Of a stretch of DNA of 64,000 nucleotides, positions 12,316 through 19,581 are shown piece after piece. The translations under genes and the position numbers were made by a program. The notes beneath the pieces were generated by a model. The model ran no database searches. It was given only the letters and a program-made list of their open reading frames with translations, and was not told the DNA's origin. The stretch is from assembly GCF_024599655.1 (NCBI RefSeq), contig NZ_CP102247.1:3968001-4032000 (forward strand), given 5' to 3'. Position 1 is the stretch's first letter; each line of letters begins with the position of its first letter. Source of the stretch: Enterobacter asburiae. Lineage in GTDB: Bacteria; Pseudomonadota; Gammaproteobacteria; Enterobacterales; Enterobacteriaceae.

Positions 12316-12338
12316 TCTCACCTCAGTGTAATATCATC

Positions 12339-12364
12339 AGGACGGGCTTATGCCCGTCTTGTCA
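12339..12364 (+). terminator. metNIQ terminator
   Basis: GACGGGC and GCCCGTC form a stem with a TTAT loop, followed by a short, interrupted T run (TTGTCATTT). Confidence 0.7.
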
Positions 12365-12421
12365 TTTGTGCAGTCAACTGATTCAATATCTGACGTTTTG
12401 ATTATCCATTGAGGAAATATT

Positions 12422-12826
12422 ATGCGTGCTTTACCGATCTGTCTTTTAGCACTCATGCTGAGCGGCTGTTCTATGCTAAGCAGATCTCCCGTTGAACCTG
12501 TTCAAAGCACGGCAACCCCGCCAAAAACCGAGCCTGCGAAACCGAAAGTGGTTCGCCCTGCGCCGGTTCGCATTATCACGAAAGCAGACGAACTCGTCGG
12601 TAAACCGTTCCGTGAACTGGGCGAAGTGAGCGGTGAATCCTGTCAGGCGACCAATCAGGACTCACCACCGAATATTCCGACAGCGCGTAAACGTATGCAG
12701 ATTAATGCCGCAAAAATGAAAGCCAACGCGGTCCTGCTGCACAGCTGTGGAGTCACCAGCGGCACGCCGGGCTGCTACCGTCAGGCGGTTTGCATCGGTT
12801 CTGCGCTGAACATCACGGCGAAATGA
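12422..12826 (+). CDS. rcsF: Outer-membrane lipoprotein RcsF, Rcs stress sensor
   Basis: A 134-residue lipoprotein with lipobox LSGC and acylated Cys16, followed by a proline-rich linker (about 23-50) that in E. coli threads through an outer-membrane protein. The four cysteines at 74, 109, 118 and 124 occupy the same positions as the two nonconsecutive disulfides of E. coli RcsF. It signals LPS and envelope damage to IgaA and the Rcs phosphorelay, and it is displayed through BamA, also encoded here. The stop overlaps the trmO start (ATGA). Confidence 0.97.
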   Translation: MRALPICLLALMLSGCSMLSRSPVEPVQSTATPPKTEPAKPKVVRPAPVRIITKADELVGKPFRELGEVSGESCQATNQDSPPNIPTARKRMQINAAKMKANAVLLHSCGVTSGTPGCYRQAVCIGSALNITAK

Positions 12827-13530
12827 GTGCATTTCAGTTCGAGCAGATAGGCGTTATCCACTCTCCTTATAAAGAGAAGTTCGCCGTCCCCCGCCAGCCC
12901 GGTCTTGTGACCAGCGGAAGCGGTGAGCTTCACCTGATTGCGCCTTACAATCAGGCCGATGCGGTACGCGGGCTCGAGGCTTTCAGCCATTTATGGGTGG
13001 TGTTCGTATTTCACCAGACGATGGAAGGCGGCTGGCGTCCGACCGTGCGCCCTCCTCGTCTTGGCGGAAATGCGAGAATGGGCGTGTTTGCGACTCGCTC
13101 GACCTTCCGCCCAAACCCGGTTGGCATGTCGCTGGTTGAACTGAAAGGCATACGCTGCCAGAAAGATCGGGTGATACTGGAGTTAGGTAGCCTGGACCTG
13201 GTAGACGGCACGCCGGTAATCGACATCAAACCCTATTTGCCCTTCGCAGAAGCCCTCCCGGACGCGCGTGCAAGCTATGCTCAGGACGCGCCGCAGGCGG
13301 ACATGCCGGTTTATTTTACGCCTGAGATAACCGCGCAGCTCGGTCAACTGGAGAAACGCTATCCTCGCTTACGGGATTTCATCACTGAAGTTCTGGCACA
13401 GGACCCTCGTCCAGCCTACCGTAAAGAAGAGGAAGCAGGAAAAACGTACGCCGTCTGGCTGATGGATTTTAACGTTCGCTGGCGCGTCACCGGGACAGGT
13501 TTTGAAGTGTTTGCCCTTGAACCCAGGTAA
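12823..13530 (+). CDS. trmO: tRNA (adenine37-N6)-methyltransferase TrmO
   Basis: A 235-residue SAM-dependent enzyme of the TsaA/YaeB family that methylates t6A37 of tRNA-Thr(GGU) to m6t6A. The conserved block RSTFRPNPVG is at residues 92-101, with WRPTVRPPRLGGN just before it. I placed the start at the ATG overlapping the rcsF stop, which gives the E. coli length and N-terminus; an in-frame start at 12790 would add eleven residues that lie inside rcsF. It is co-transcribed with rcsF. Confidence 0.95.
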   Translation: MSAFQFEQIGVIHSPYKEKFAVPRQPGLVTSGSGELHLIAPYNQADAVRGLEAFSHLWVVFVFHQTMEGGWRPTVRPPRLGGNARMGVFATRSTFRPNPVGMSLVELKGIRCQKDRVILELGSLDLVDGTPVIDIKPYLPFAEALPDARASYAQDAPQADMPVYFTPEITAQLGQLEKRYPRLRDFITEVLAQDPRPAYRKEEEAGKTYAVWLMDFNVRWRVTGTGFEVFALEPR

Positions 13531-13545
13531 TTTTGTTCTCCTCTC

Positions 13546-13574
13546 TTTTGGCATCTTTGCCACACTGGTAAACT
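13546..13574 (+). promoter_or_regulatory. Probable proS promoter (extended -10)
   Basis: An extended -10, TGG followed by TAAACT (13569-13574), has a weak -35-like TTTTGG (13546-13551) with 17 bp between. It places the proS transcript start near 13581. Confidence 0.4.
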
Positions 13575-13642
13575 AAACCACTTTTTTTGTGTCAGGCTGG
13601 TGTTTCAGCCTGTTCCAATCGTCGAAATGGAACCGTAACAAC

Positions 13643-15361
13643 ATGCGTACTAGCCAATATCTGCTCTCCACTCTGAAGGAGACGCCTGCCGACGCCGAAG
13701 TGATCAGCCATCAGCTGATGCTGCGCGCCGGGATGATCCGCAAGCTGGCCTCCGGGTTATATACCTGGCTGCCGACCGGCGTGCGCGTCCTGAAAAAAGT
13801 CGAAAACATCGTGCGTGAAGAGATGAACAACGCCGGTGCTATCGAGGTGTCCATGCCTGTGGTTCAGCCCGCTGACCTATGGCAGGAGAGTGGCCGTTGG
13901 GAACAATATGGTCCTGAACTGCTGCGCTTCGTCGATCGCGGCGAGCGTCCGTTCGTTCTTGGCCCAACGCATGAAGAAGTTATTACCGACCTGATTCGTA
14001 ATGAGCTGAGCTCTTACAAACAGCTGCCGCTGAACTTCTTCCAGATCCAGACCAAGTTCCGTGACGAAGTTCGCCCACGTTTCGGCGTTATGCGCTCTCG
14101 CGAATTCCTGATGAAAGATGCCTACTCTTTCCATACCTCTCAGGAATCACTGCAAGAGACTTACGACGCAATGTACGCGGCTTACAGCAAAATCTTCTCC
14201 CGCATGGGTCTGGATTTCCGTGCTGTGCAGGCTGATACCGGCTCCATCGGCGGTAGCGCATCCCATGAGTTCCAGGTACTGGCGCAGAGCGGTGAAGACG
14301 ATGTGATCTTCTCTGACTCTTCAGACTATGCGGCGAACATCGAATTTGCAGAAGCGCTGGCACCAAAAGAACCACGCGGCGCGGCAACGCAAGAGATGAC
14401 GCTGGTTGATACGCCAAACGCGAAAACCATCGCCGAGCTGGTTGAGCAGTTCAATCTGCCAGTCGAAAAAACCGTGAAAACGCTGCTGGTGAAATCCGCC
14501 GAAGGTAGCGCTTACCCGCTGGTTGCCCTGCTGGTGCGTGGCGATCACGAGCTCAACGAAGTGAAAGCCGAGAAGCTGCCGCAGGTAGCCAGCCCGCTGA
14601 CGTTCGCAACGGAAGCGGAAATCCGCGCCGTGGTGAATGCGGGTCCAGGTTCACTGGGTCCAGTCAACCTGCCGGTGCCGGTTGTTATTGACCGCACGGT
14701 TGCTGCAATGAGCGACTTCTCCGCAGGTGCGAACATCGACGGTAAACACTACTTCGGCATCAACTGGGATCGCGACGTGGCGACGCCGGAAGTGGCTGAC
14801 ATCCGTAACGTGGTTGCAGGCGATCCAAGCCCGGACGGTCAGGGTACCCTGATGATTAAGCGCGGCATCGAAGTCGGTCACATCTTCCAGCTGGGTGATA
14901 AATACTCTCGCGCGCTGAACGCCGCAGTTCAGGGTGAAGATGGCCGTAACCAGATCCTGACCATGGGCTGCTATGGTATCGGGGTGACGCGCGTGGTGGC
15001 TGCGGCAATTGAGCAGAACTACGACGAGCGCGGCATCGTCTGGCCGGACAATATTGCGCCGTTCCAGGTGGCTATTCTGCCAATGAACATGCACAAGTCT
15101 TACCGCGTGCAGGAGCTGGCCGAGAAGCTGTATGCCGAGCTGCGCGCTCAGGGTATCGAAGTGCTGATGGATGACCGTAAAGAGCGTCCAGGCGTGATGT
15201 TTGCCGATATGGAACTGATCGGTATCCCGCACACCGTCGTCATCGGCGACCGCAACCTCGACAGCGATGAGATTGAATACAAATACCGTCGCAGCGGCGA
15301 AAAACAGATGATCAAGACCGGCGACATTCTTGATTACCTGGTGAAAGCCATCAAAGGCTAA
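13643..15361 (+). CDS. proS: Prolyl-tRNA synthetase
   Basis: A 572-residue class II aminoacyl-tRNA synthetase of bacterial type. Motif 2 begins FRDEVRPRFG at residue 139 and motif 3 contains GCYGIGVTRV near residue 443. Between them, at about 220-400, lies the insertion domain that hydrolyses Ala-tRNA-Pro. The anticodon-binding domain is C-terminal. I start it at the ATG at 13643, which gives MRTSQYLLSTLKE and the standard length; the upstream in-frame ATG at 13589 adds 18 nonconserved residues and lies in a leader hairpin region. Its own promoter is likely. Confidence 0.98.
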   Translation: MRTSQYLLSTLKETPADAEVISHQLMLRAGMIRKLASGLYTWLPTGVRVLKKVENIVREEMNNAGAIEVSMPVVQPADLWQESGRWEQYGPELLRFVDRGERPFVLGPTHEEVITDLIRNELSSYKQLPLNFFQIQTKFRDEVRPRFGVMRSREFLMKDAYSFHTSQESLQETYDAMYAAYSKIFSRMGLDFRAVQADTGSIGGSASHEFQVLAQSGEDDVIFSDSSDYAANIEFAEALAPKEPRGAATQEMTLVDTPNAKTIAELVEQFNLPVEKTVKTLLVKSAEGSAYPLVALLVRGDHELNEVKAEKLPQVASPLTFATEAEIRAVVNAGPGSLGPVNLPVPVVIDRTVAAMSDFSAGANIDGKHYFGINWDRDVATPEVADIRNVVAGDPSPDGQGTLMIKRGIEVGHIFQLGDKYSRALNAAVQGEDGRNQILTMGCYGIGVTRVVAAAIEQNYDERGIVWPDNIAPFQVAILPMNMHKSYRVQELAEKLYAELRAQGIEVLMDDRKERPGVMFADMELIGIPHTVVIGDRNLDSDEIEYKYRRSGEKQMIKTGDILDYLVKAIKG

Positions 15362-15365
15362 ACAA

Positions 15366-15391
15366 AAAACCCCGCTCAGGCGGGGTTTTTT
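15366..15391. terminator. Bidirectional terminator between proS and nlpE
   Basis: CCCCGC and GCGGGG form a stem with a TCAG loop, flanked by an A tract on the left and TTTTTT on the right, so it works in both directions for the convergent genes. Confidence 0.92.
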
Positions 15392-15408
15392 AATGGCTCA
15401 ACGTCAGC

Positions 15409-16107
15409 TTATTTACTGCTACAGTCTTTACCCGCGACAAACTTCGCGTCTTTATCTGTCACCAGCGTTTTCACCATCTCTCCGCTATCCGGGTTTGGCT
15501 CCAGCGTAAAGTGACCGTCAACCGTCAGCAATACCGGCTTGCTGTCATTGCCGCGTGCCACAGCGTAATCACGTTCAAGCTGCGCATTGTTTGCCACGCT
15601 GACCTTCCTGCCGGTTGCGCAGTCGGTAAAGATCGCCGCATCCGCCATATAGAAGTACATCCCCCGCATTGCCATCGGCGTCGCGGGCAGAGCCGCTTTT
15701 ACCGGCGCAAGCGTGTAGTTGAACTGGGATTCAATCGGGTTGCCTTCGCGGTCAAGCATCTCCATCCCCTCACCTTTGGCGCGGAAAAAGGTTTTCTCAC
15801 CGGTGGTATCCGTCAGGACCAACTTCTCCGCCGTACGCGCCCATGTTCCATAAGTCGCAAAAGAAGAAGGCTCTTTAGCGCCCTGATAGCGCTGGTTCAT
15901 CACCCAGGTGCCGTCTTTTTGCAGGAACAGAGACGTTTCAATGCCTTCGCAGTCTGCGCAAGGCAATACGCCGCGCCAGCTTTGCTGCATCGGTTTTAAT
16001 TCTTCCGTTTGCGTGGGTTGTAAAACCTGCGTTTCAGAGCGGTTGTTACACCCAAAAAGCGCAAACAGCGTACTCGCTGCCAGCGCTGACCATAATACTT
16101 TTTTCAC
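15409..16107 (-). CDS. nlpE: Outer-membrane lipoprotein NlpE (CutF), Cpx activator
   Basis: A 232-residue lipoprotein with lipobox LFGC and acylated Cys20. The N-terminal domain carries the CADC motif (Cys50, Cys53), and the C-terminal domain has Cys163 and Cys229, the pair expected to form the DsbA-dependent disulfide. In E. coli it signals surface contact, lipoprotein sorting faults and redox faults to CpxA. It is four residues shorter than the E. coli protein, with all four cysteines kept. It ends at the shared terminator with proS. Confidence 0.95.
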   Translation of the reverse strand: MKKVLWSALAASTLFALFGCNNRSETQVLQPTQTEELKPMQQSWRGVLPCADCEGIETSLFLQKDGTWVMNQRYQGAKEPSSFATYGTWARTAEKLVLTDTTGEKTFFRAKGEGMEMLDREGNPIESQFNYTLAPVKAALPATPMAMRGMYFYMADAAIFTDCATGRKVSVANNAQLERDYAVARGNDSKPVLLTVDGHFTLEPNPDSGEMVKTLVTDKDAKFVAGKDCSSK

Positions 16108-16141
16108 AATGAATTCCTTATGAAAAGTGTGTTCCCTTTCG

Positions 16142-16564
16142 TCACTCTGTCGGGCGACGAACTTTACCGCGTAGTGCTTTCACTGTGGATTTTTGGGCCT
16201 TCGAGGACAACCGACGCTCTTTCGATGCGCGGGTTGGTCGCGTTGCCCGGCGGCTTTTTTGTACTGCCGTTAACTCTTTAATGACCGCCACCAGCCTGGC
16301 TATCGCCGCTTCCCGGTTGAGCTCCTGGCTACGGTACTCCTGGGCTTTTATCACCATCACGCCATCGCTGGTGATCAGGTGATGGCTGGCGGCAAGCAGG
16401 CTTTCTTTATAATACTCTGGCAGGCTTGAGGCCCGAATGTCAAAACGCAAATGGATAGCCGTCGACGCCTTGTTGACGTGCTGCCCACCAGCACCCTGCG
16501 CACGAATGGCGGTGATCTCCAGCTCGTTGTCAGGAATGCTGACGTTTCGGGACAAGACGATCAT
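16142..16564 (-). CDS. arfB: Alternative ribosome-rescue factor ArfB (YaeJ)
   Basis: A 140-residue peptidyl-tRNA hydrolase that frees ribosomes stalled at mRNA ends. The catalytic GGQ is at residues 26-28 in RAQGAGGQHVNK. The basic tail from about residue 105 (RRATRPTRASKERR...) enters the empty mRNA channel. I start at the ATG that overlaps the yaeQ stop (ATGA), giving the E. coli length. A start five codons upstream is in frame but would overlap yaeQ more deeply. Confidence 0.95.
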   Translation of the reverse strand: MIVLSRNVSIPDNELEITAIRAQGAGGQHVNKASTAIHLRFDIRASSLPEYYKESLLAASHHLITSDGVMVIKAQEYRSQELNREAAIARLVAVIKELTAVQKSRRATRPTRASKERRLSSKAQKSTVKALRGKVRRPTE

Positions 16565-17106
16565 GACGCGGGTTGCCACGCCGTTAAATGAATTTCCAGA
16601 TTATTCTGAGAATCAGAGAGCCAGATGGCGCCGTCCTGAATCGTCGCCTGCAAAACCATGGTTCGGCTGGCAAACTCGCTCAACTGCGCCAGCTGCTCAT
16701 CATCCAGATACCAGACCGTGAGATTTTTAAACTGTCCGCACTTGCTCTTGTTTTGCTGCCACCAGATCTCCGCAGCGCGCTGATTATACGCGAATAAGGC
16801 CACTTTAGCGGACTGGGTGCAGGCCTTCTTAATTCTGCGCTCGTCCGGCAGTCCGAGTTCGATCCACAAATCGATACCCAGATGATCGTTGCGCAGCCAG
16901 GCTTCAGGCTCGTCTTCTGCGCTTAACCCACGGGTAAACTGCAGACGCTCGTCGGCATACTTAATCCACGCCAGCAGGCGCAGCATCATGCGCTCCTGGG
17001 TTTCGGAGGGGTGGCGTGCCAGCGTAAGCGACGCGTCCAGGAACTGGTTGCGATCCAGATCGGCCACATTGACCACTGCTTTATAAATTGTCGCTTTCAG
17101 CGCCAT
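16561..17106 (-). CDS. yaeQ: YaeQ family protein
   Basis: A 181-residue protein matching E. coli YaeQ across its length. The family has a PD-(D/E)XK nuclease-like fold by published structural work, but no confirmed activity. Conserved features visible here are EAWLRNDHLGIDLWIELGLPDERRIKKA (about 67-95) and the aromatic VWYLDDEQLAQL. It is translationally coupled to arfB by a 4-base overlap, so the two are probably co-expressed. The function is unknown. Confidence 0.93.
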   Translation of the reverse strand: MALKATIYKAVVNVADLDRNQFLDASLTLARHPSETQERMMLRLLAWIKYADERLQFTRGLSAEDEPEAWLRNDHLGIDLWIELGLPDERRIKKACTQSAKVALFAYNQRAAEIWWQQNKSKCGQFKNLTVWYLDDEQLAQLSEFASRTMVLQATIQDGAIWLSDSQNNLEIHLTAWQPAS

Positions 17107-17217
17107 GAGAGAACTCCATTCGAATCAGGCGCACATTGTAGCGAAAACCGCGGCAAAAGGCTGTTACAGGGTGTTAAATACACCGCTATCAAGGCTCTGA
17201 TATTGCTTAAATGAGTA

Positions 17218-17226
17218 TGGTATAGT
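17218..17226 (+). promoter_or_regulatory. Probable yaeP-rof promoter (extended -10)
   Basis: TGG followed by TATAGT makes an extended -10 about 75 bp upstream of yaeP. No convincing -35 accompanies it, as expected for that class. Confidence 0.45.
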
Positions 17227-17302
17227 CACCTTGCTAAACCGAGTTTATCTTCGTAGGCTTAATGATATCTCACAGTAAGTCAGTGCGCTGGCGGGAGGGG
17301 AT

Positions 17303-17503
17303 GTGAATAATTATTGTGAGTTAATTCGCAAACGGTATGCGGAAATCGCCAGCGGAGATCTGGGGTATGTCCCGGACGCGCTGGGCTGTGTATTGAAGGT
17401 GCTTAATGAAGTGGCCTCTGATGAGAGCCTTTCAGAGTCGGTCAGGGAAAAAGCAGCGTATGCTGCGGCGAATTTACTGGTGAGCGATTATGTCGATGAA
17501 TGA
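17303..17503 (+). CDS. yaeP: Small protein YaeP (UPF0253)
   Basis: A 66-residue protein, the same length as E. coli YaeP, with the highly conserved core YCELIRKRYAEIASGDLGYVP. It is mostly helical in character with no membrane segment. The function is not established. The start is GTG at 17303, preceded by GGGAGGGG. It overlaps rof by 14 bases, so the two are an operon. Confidence 0.93.
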   Translation: MNNYCELIRKRYAEIASGDLGYVPDALGCVLKVLNEVASDESLSESVREKAAYAAANLLVSDYVDE

Positions 17504-17750
17504 TACTTATCAACCCATCAACTGTGATGACTATGACAACCTCGAACTCGCCTGCCAGCATCATTTATTACTGACGCTGGAGCTAAAAGATGGCGAAGTG
17601 TTGAAGGCGAAAGCCAGCGATCTGGTTTCACGAAAGAATGTGGAATATCTGATAGTGGAAGACGCCGGTGCGACGCGTGAGCTGCGTCTGGACAAAATAG
17701 CCAGCTTCAGCCACCCGCAAATCGGCACCGTCGTGGTGAGCGAATCCTGA
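17490..17750 (+). CDS. rof: Rho-inhibiting protein Rof
   Basis: An 86-residue (or 84, if the ATG at 17496 is used) Sm-like beta-barrel protein that binds Rho and blocks its loading on RNA, as shown for E. coli Rof (YaeO). The acidic N-terminus NCDDYDNLELACQHH contains the Rho-contacting face. The first ATG is preferred because GGTGAG lies about eight bases upstream. It is translated from within the end of yaeP. A strong hairpin follows. Confidence 0.95.
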   Translation: MSMNDTYQPINCDDYDNLELACQHHLLLTLELKDGEVLKAKASDLVSRKNVEYLIVEDAGATRELRLDKIASFSHPQIGTVVVSES

Positions 17751-17758
17751 TGACACTA

Positions 17759-17780
17759 ACGGGCAGCCTGGCTGCCCGTT
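17759..17780. terminator. Hairpin between convergent rof and tilS
   Basis: ACGGGCAGC and GCTGCCCGT form a 9-bp perfect stem with a three-base loop. T tracts are poor, so it may end transcription weakly or protect 3' ends. It touches the tilS stop codon. Confidence 0.65.
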
Positions 17781-19068
17781 ACGCTTTCTGCCACTCGAAA
17801 CGGACACCCTCTTCTGACCACCCCTCCTCCGTGATGAAAACCCCTGCCGCAGCGATAAGCGTTTCACCGTAGAACAGTAGCGGCGTGGTGTCGCGCAGCC
17901 ACGGCGGCACGTTACACTCCTGCCATATTTTCTTCAGCTTCCGTCCCCCGTTGCGCCCGACGATATGCAGCATGCCGCCAGCCTTAAAGCGCACGGTGAC
18001 CGGTTCACCGGGCTTCGGCAGCCGCACGTGACCAGACGGCAGGAGAGAGACGCGTCCTGCCTCACAGGGCAATGTCAGCGGTGCGTCAGGAGAAAGCCAG
18101 TCGAGCACCACATCGGTCAGTGAGGGCGTGGATTTTATCCACCAGAGTTCGCCTTTATAGCGTCTCACCTCAAAACCGTTCAGATGGACGCACGGGGAAG
18201 CATCATCCCGCGCCAGGGCGACTTCGTCCCAAATACGGCTCAGCATTGTCCGCGACGGCATCGCGGCGCGATGAAAGGCCAGCCAGCGTCGTAACAGCGC
18301 GGCGCGACGTACCGGGCTCATCGCTTTCATCGGTGCGATCGCCAACGCCCCGTCGGCAGAAATGAGTCCAGCCAGCTCGTCGCTCAGCAGCTCATCCAGC
18401 AACGACTCCTGTTCGGCGCACAGCATGGCGCTTCTTGCCGTCGCGTCGGCGAAATGCGGCCAGCGCTCGCCTAAAAGCGGGAGGACGCGCAGGCGCAGGA
18501 AGTTACGGTCATAGCCGTCATCCTGGTTACTCTCATCTTCGATCCAGTTCAGCTGATGTTCTCGCGCCCAGGCTTCCAGTGAGGCACGCGTCTCGCCAAG
18601 CAGCGGACGCAGTAGCGTTGTGCCGGCAAATTCAGAACGCGCTGGCATGGCAGAAAGCCCCGCCGGGCCGCTGCCCCGCTTAAGCGCCAGCAGAAAGGTT
18701 TCACACTGATCGTCCAGATGCTGGGCCGTGACCAGCGCTTCTCCAGTACGTAATGCCCCGGCAAATGCGGCATAGCGGGCTTTACGCGCCTGCGCCTCGA
18801 TGCCCAGCCCTTCCTCCGCAAGCGTGACGCGCTCAACGATGAGCGGGATCGCCCAGGCCGCACACAAGGCTTCACAGTGCGCCACCCACTCCTCTGCGTG
18901 AGGACTTAATCCGTGGTGGATGTGTATAGCCCGAAGCTGGACGTCAGGTTCCCGATCGCGCCAGCGCTTAAGGCGATGCAGCAACACGGTGGAATCCAGG
19001 CCACCGCTAAACCCCACCAGCAGCTGGCGGTACGGTGAAACGGCTTGTGCGATAGCGGGTAAGGTCAT
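17779..19068 (-). CDS. tilS: tRNA-Ile lysidine synthetase
   Basis: A 429-residue N-type ATP pyrophosphatase that converts C34 of tRNA-Ile(CAU) to lysidine, so the tRNA reads AUA instead of AUG. The PP-loop SGGLDST is at residues 21-27, followed by HHGLSPHAEEW and the QHLDDQCETF motif. The C-terminal tRNA-binding domain contains VRFKAGGMLHIVGRNGGRKLKK. It is three residues shorter than the E. coli protein. No clear Shine-Dalgarno precedes the ATG. The terminator of yaeR lies just upstream, so it needs its own promoter or read-through. Confidence 0.96.
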   Translation of the reverse strand: MTLPAIAQAVSPYRQLLVGFSGGLDSTVLLHRLKRWRDREPDVQLRAIHIHHGLSPHAEEWVAHCEALCAAWAIPLIVERVTLAEEGLGIEAQARKARYAAFAGALRTGEALVTAQHLDDQCETFLLALKRGSGPAGLSAMPARSEFAGTTLLRPLLGETRASLEAWAREHQLNWIEDESNQDDGYDRNFLRLRVLPLLGERWPHFADATARSAMLCAEQESLLDELLSDELAGLISADGALAIAPMKAMSPVRRAALLRRWLAFHRAAMPSRTMLSRIWDEVALARDDASPCVHLNGFEVRRYKGELWWIKSTPSLTDVVLDWLSPDAPLTLPCEAGRVSLLPSGHVRLPKPGEPVTVRFKAGGMLHIVGRNGGRKLKKIWQECNVPPWLRDTTPLLFYGETLIAAAGVFITEEGWSEEGVRFEWQKA

Positions 19069-19083
19069 AGGAGATTACACATA

Positions 19084-19109
19084 AAAAATGCCCGAACTGA
19101 GCGGGCATT
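19084..19109 (-). terminator. ldcC-yaeR terminator
   Basis: ATGCCCG and CGGGCAT form a stem with a 7-base loop, followed by TTTTTTAT on the minus strand. It lies between yaeR and tilS. Confidence 0.88.
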
Positions 19110-19126
19110 ATCACACAGGACAACCA

Positions 19127-19516
19127 TTACTGCTGATAAAGCTCCAGCGGCAGGCTATCCGGGTCGTTGAAAAAGGTAAAACGCTTGTCAGTGAACGGAT
19201 CGACGCGTATCGCTTCGCACGTCACGCCGTGCGCCTCCAGATGTTTTACCGCGCTATCCAGGTCATCGACGCTGAAGGCAAGATGACGCAGGCCACAGGC
19301 TTCCGGGCGGGACGGACGCGCAGGCGGAAAAGGAAAAGAGAACAGCTCAATCACATATTGCCCGTTTAACGCCAGGTCGCCCTTCCAGGAGTCACGCTCC
19401 TCGCGGTAGGCCTCGCTCATGAGCGTAAAGCCCAGGATGTCGCAGTAGAAGGCCTTACTTTTCGCGTAGTCGGTCGCAATGATCGCAATATGATGAACAG
19501 CTTTTAAACCCAGCAT
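19127..19516 (-). CDS. yaeR: VOC-family metalloprotein YaeR
   Basis: A 129-residue single vicinal-oxygen-chelate module of glyoxalase I type. By analogy with GloA the metal ligands would be His9 (VHHIAI), Glu57 (VIELFS), His78 (LRHLAF) and Glu125 (LPLELY). The substrate is unknown. A strong AAGGAG precedes the ATG. It is 65 bp downstream of ldcC in the same direction, with the terminator after it, so it is likely co-transcribed. Confidence 0.94.
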   Translation of the reverse strand: MLGLKAVHHIAIIATDYAKSKAFYCDILGFTLMSEAYREERDSWKGDLALNGQYVIELFSFPFPPARPSRPEACGLRHLAFSVDDLDSAVKHLEAHGVTCEAIRVDPFTDKRFTFFNDPDSLPLELYQQ

Positions 19517-19581
19517 AGCTTCTCCTTTTTATGATGCCTGAACGTTACAACCGAAAACCCGCACCTGGCAAGCGGTCCCCC

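Noticed and set aside
13589..13642. Upstream start for proS
   Set aside because: It adds 18 residues absent from the family and runs through a leader hairpin; the ATG at 13643 gives the standard N-terminus.
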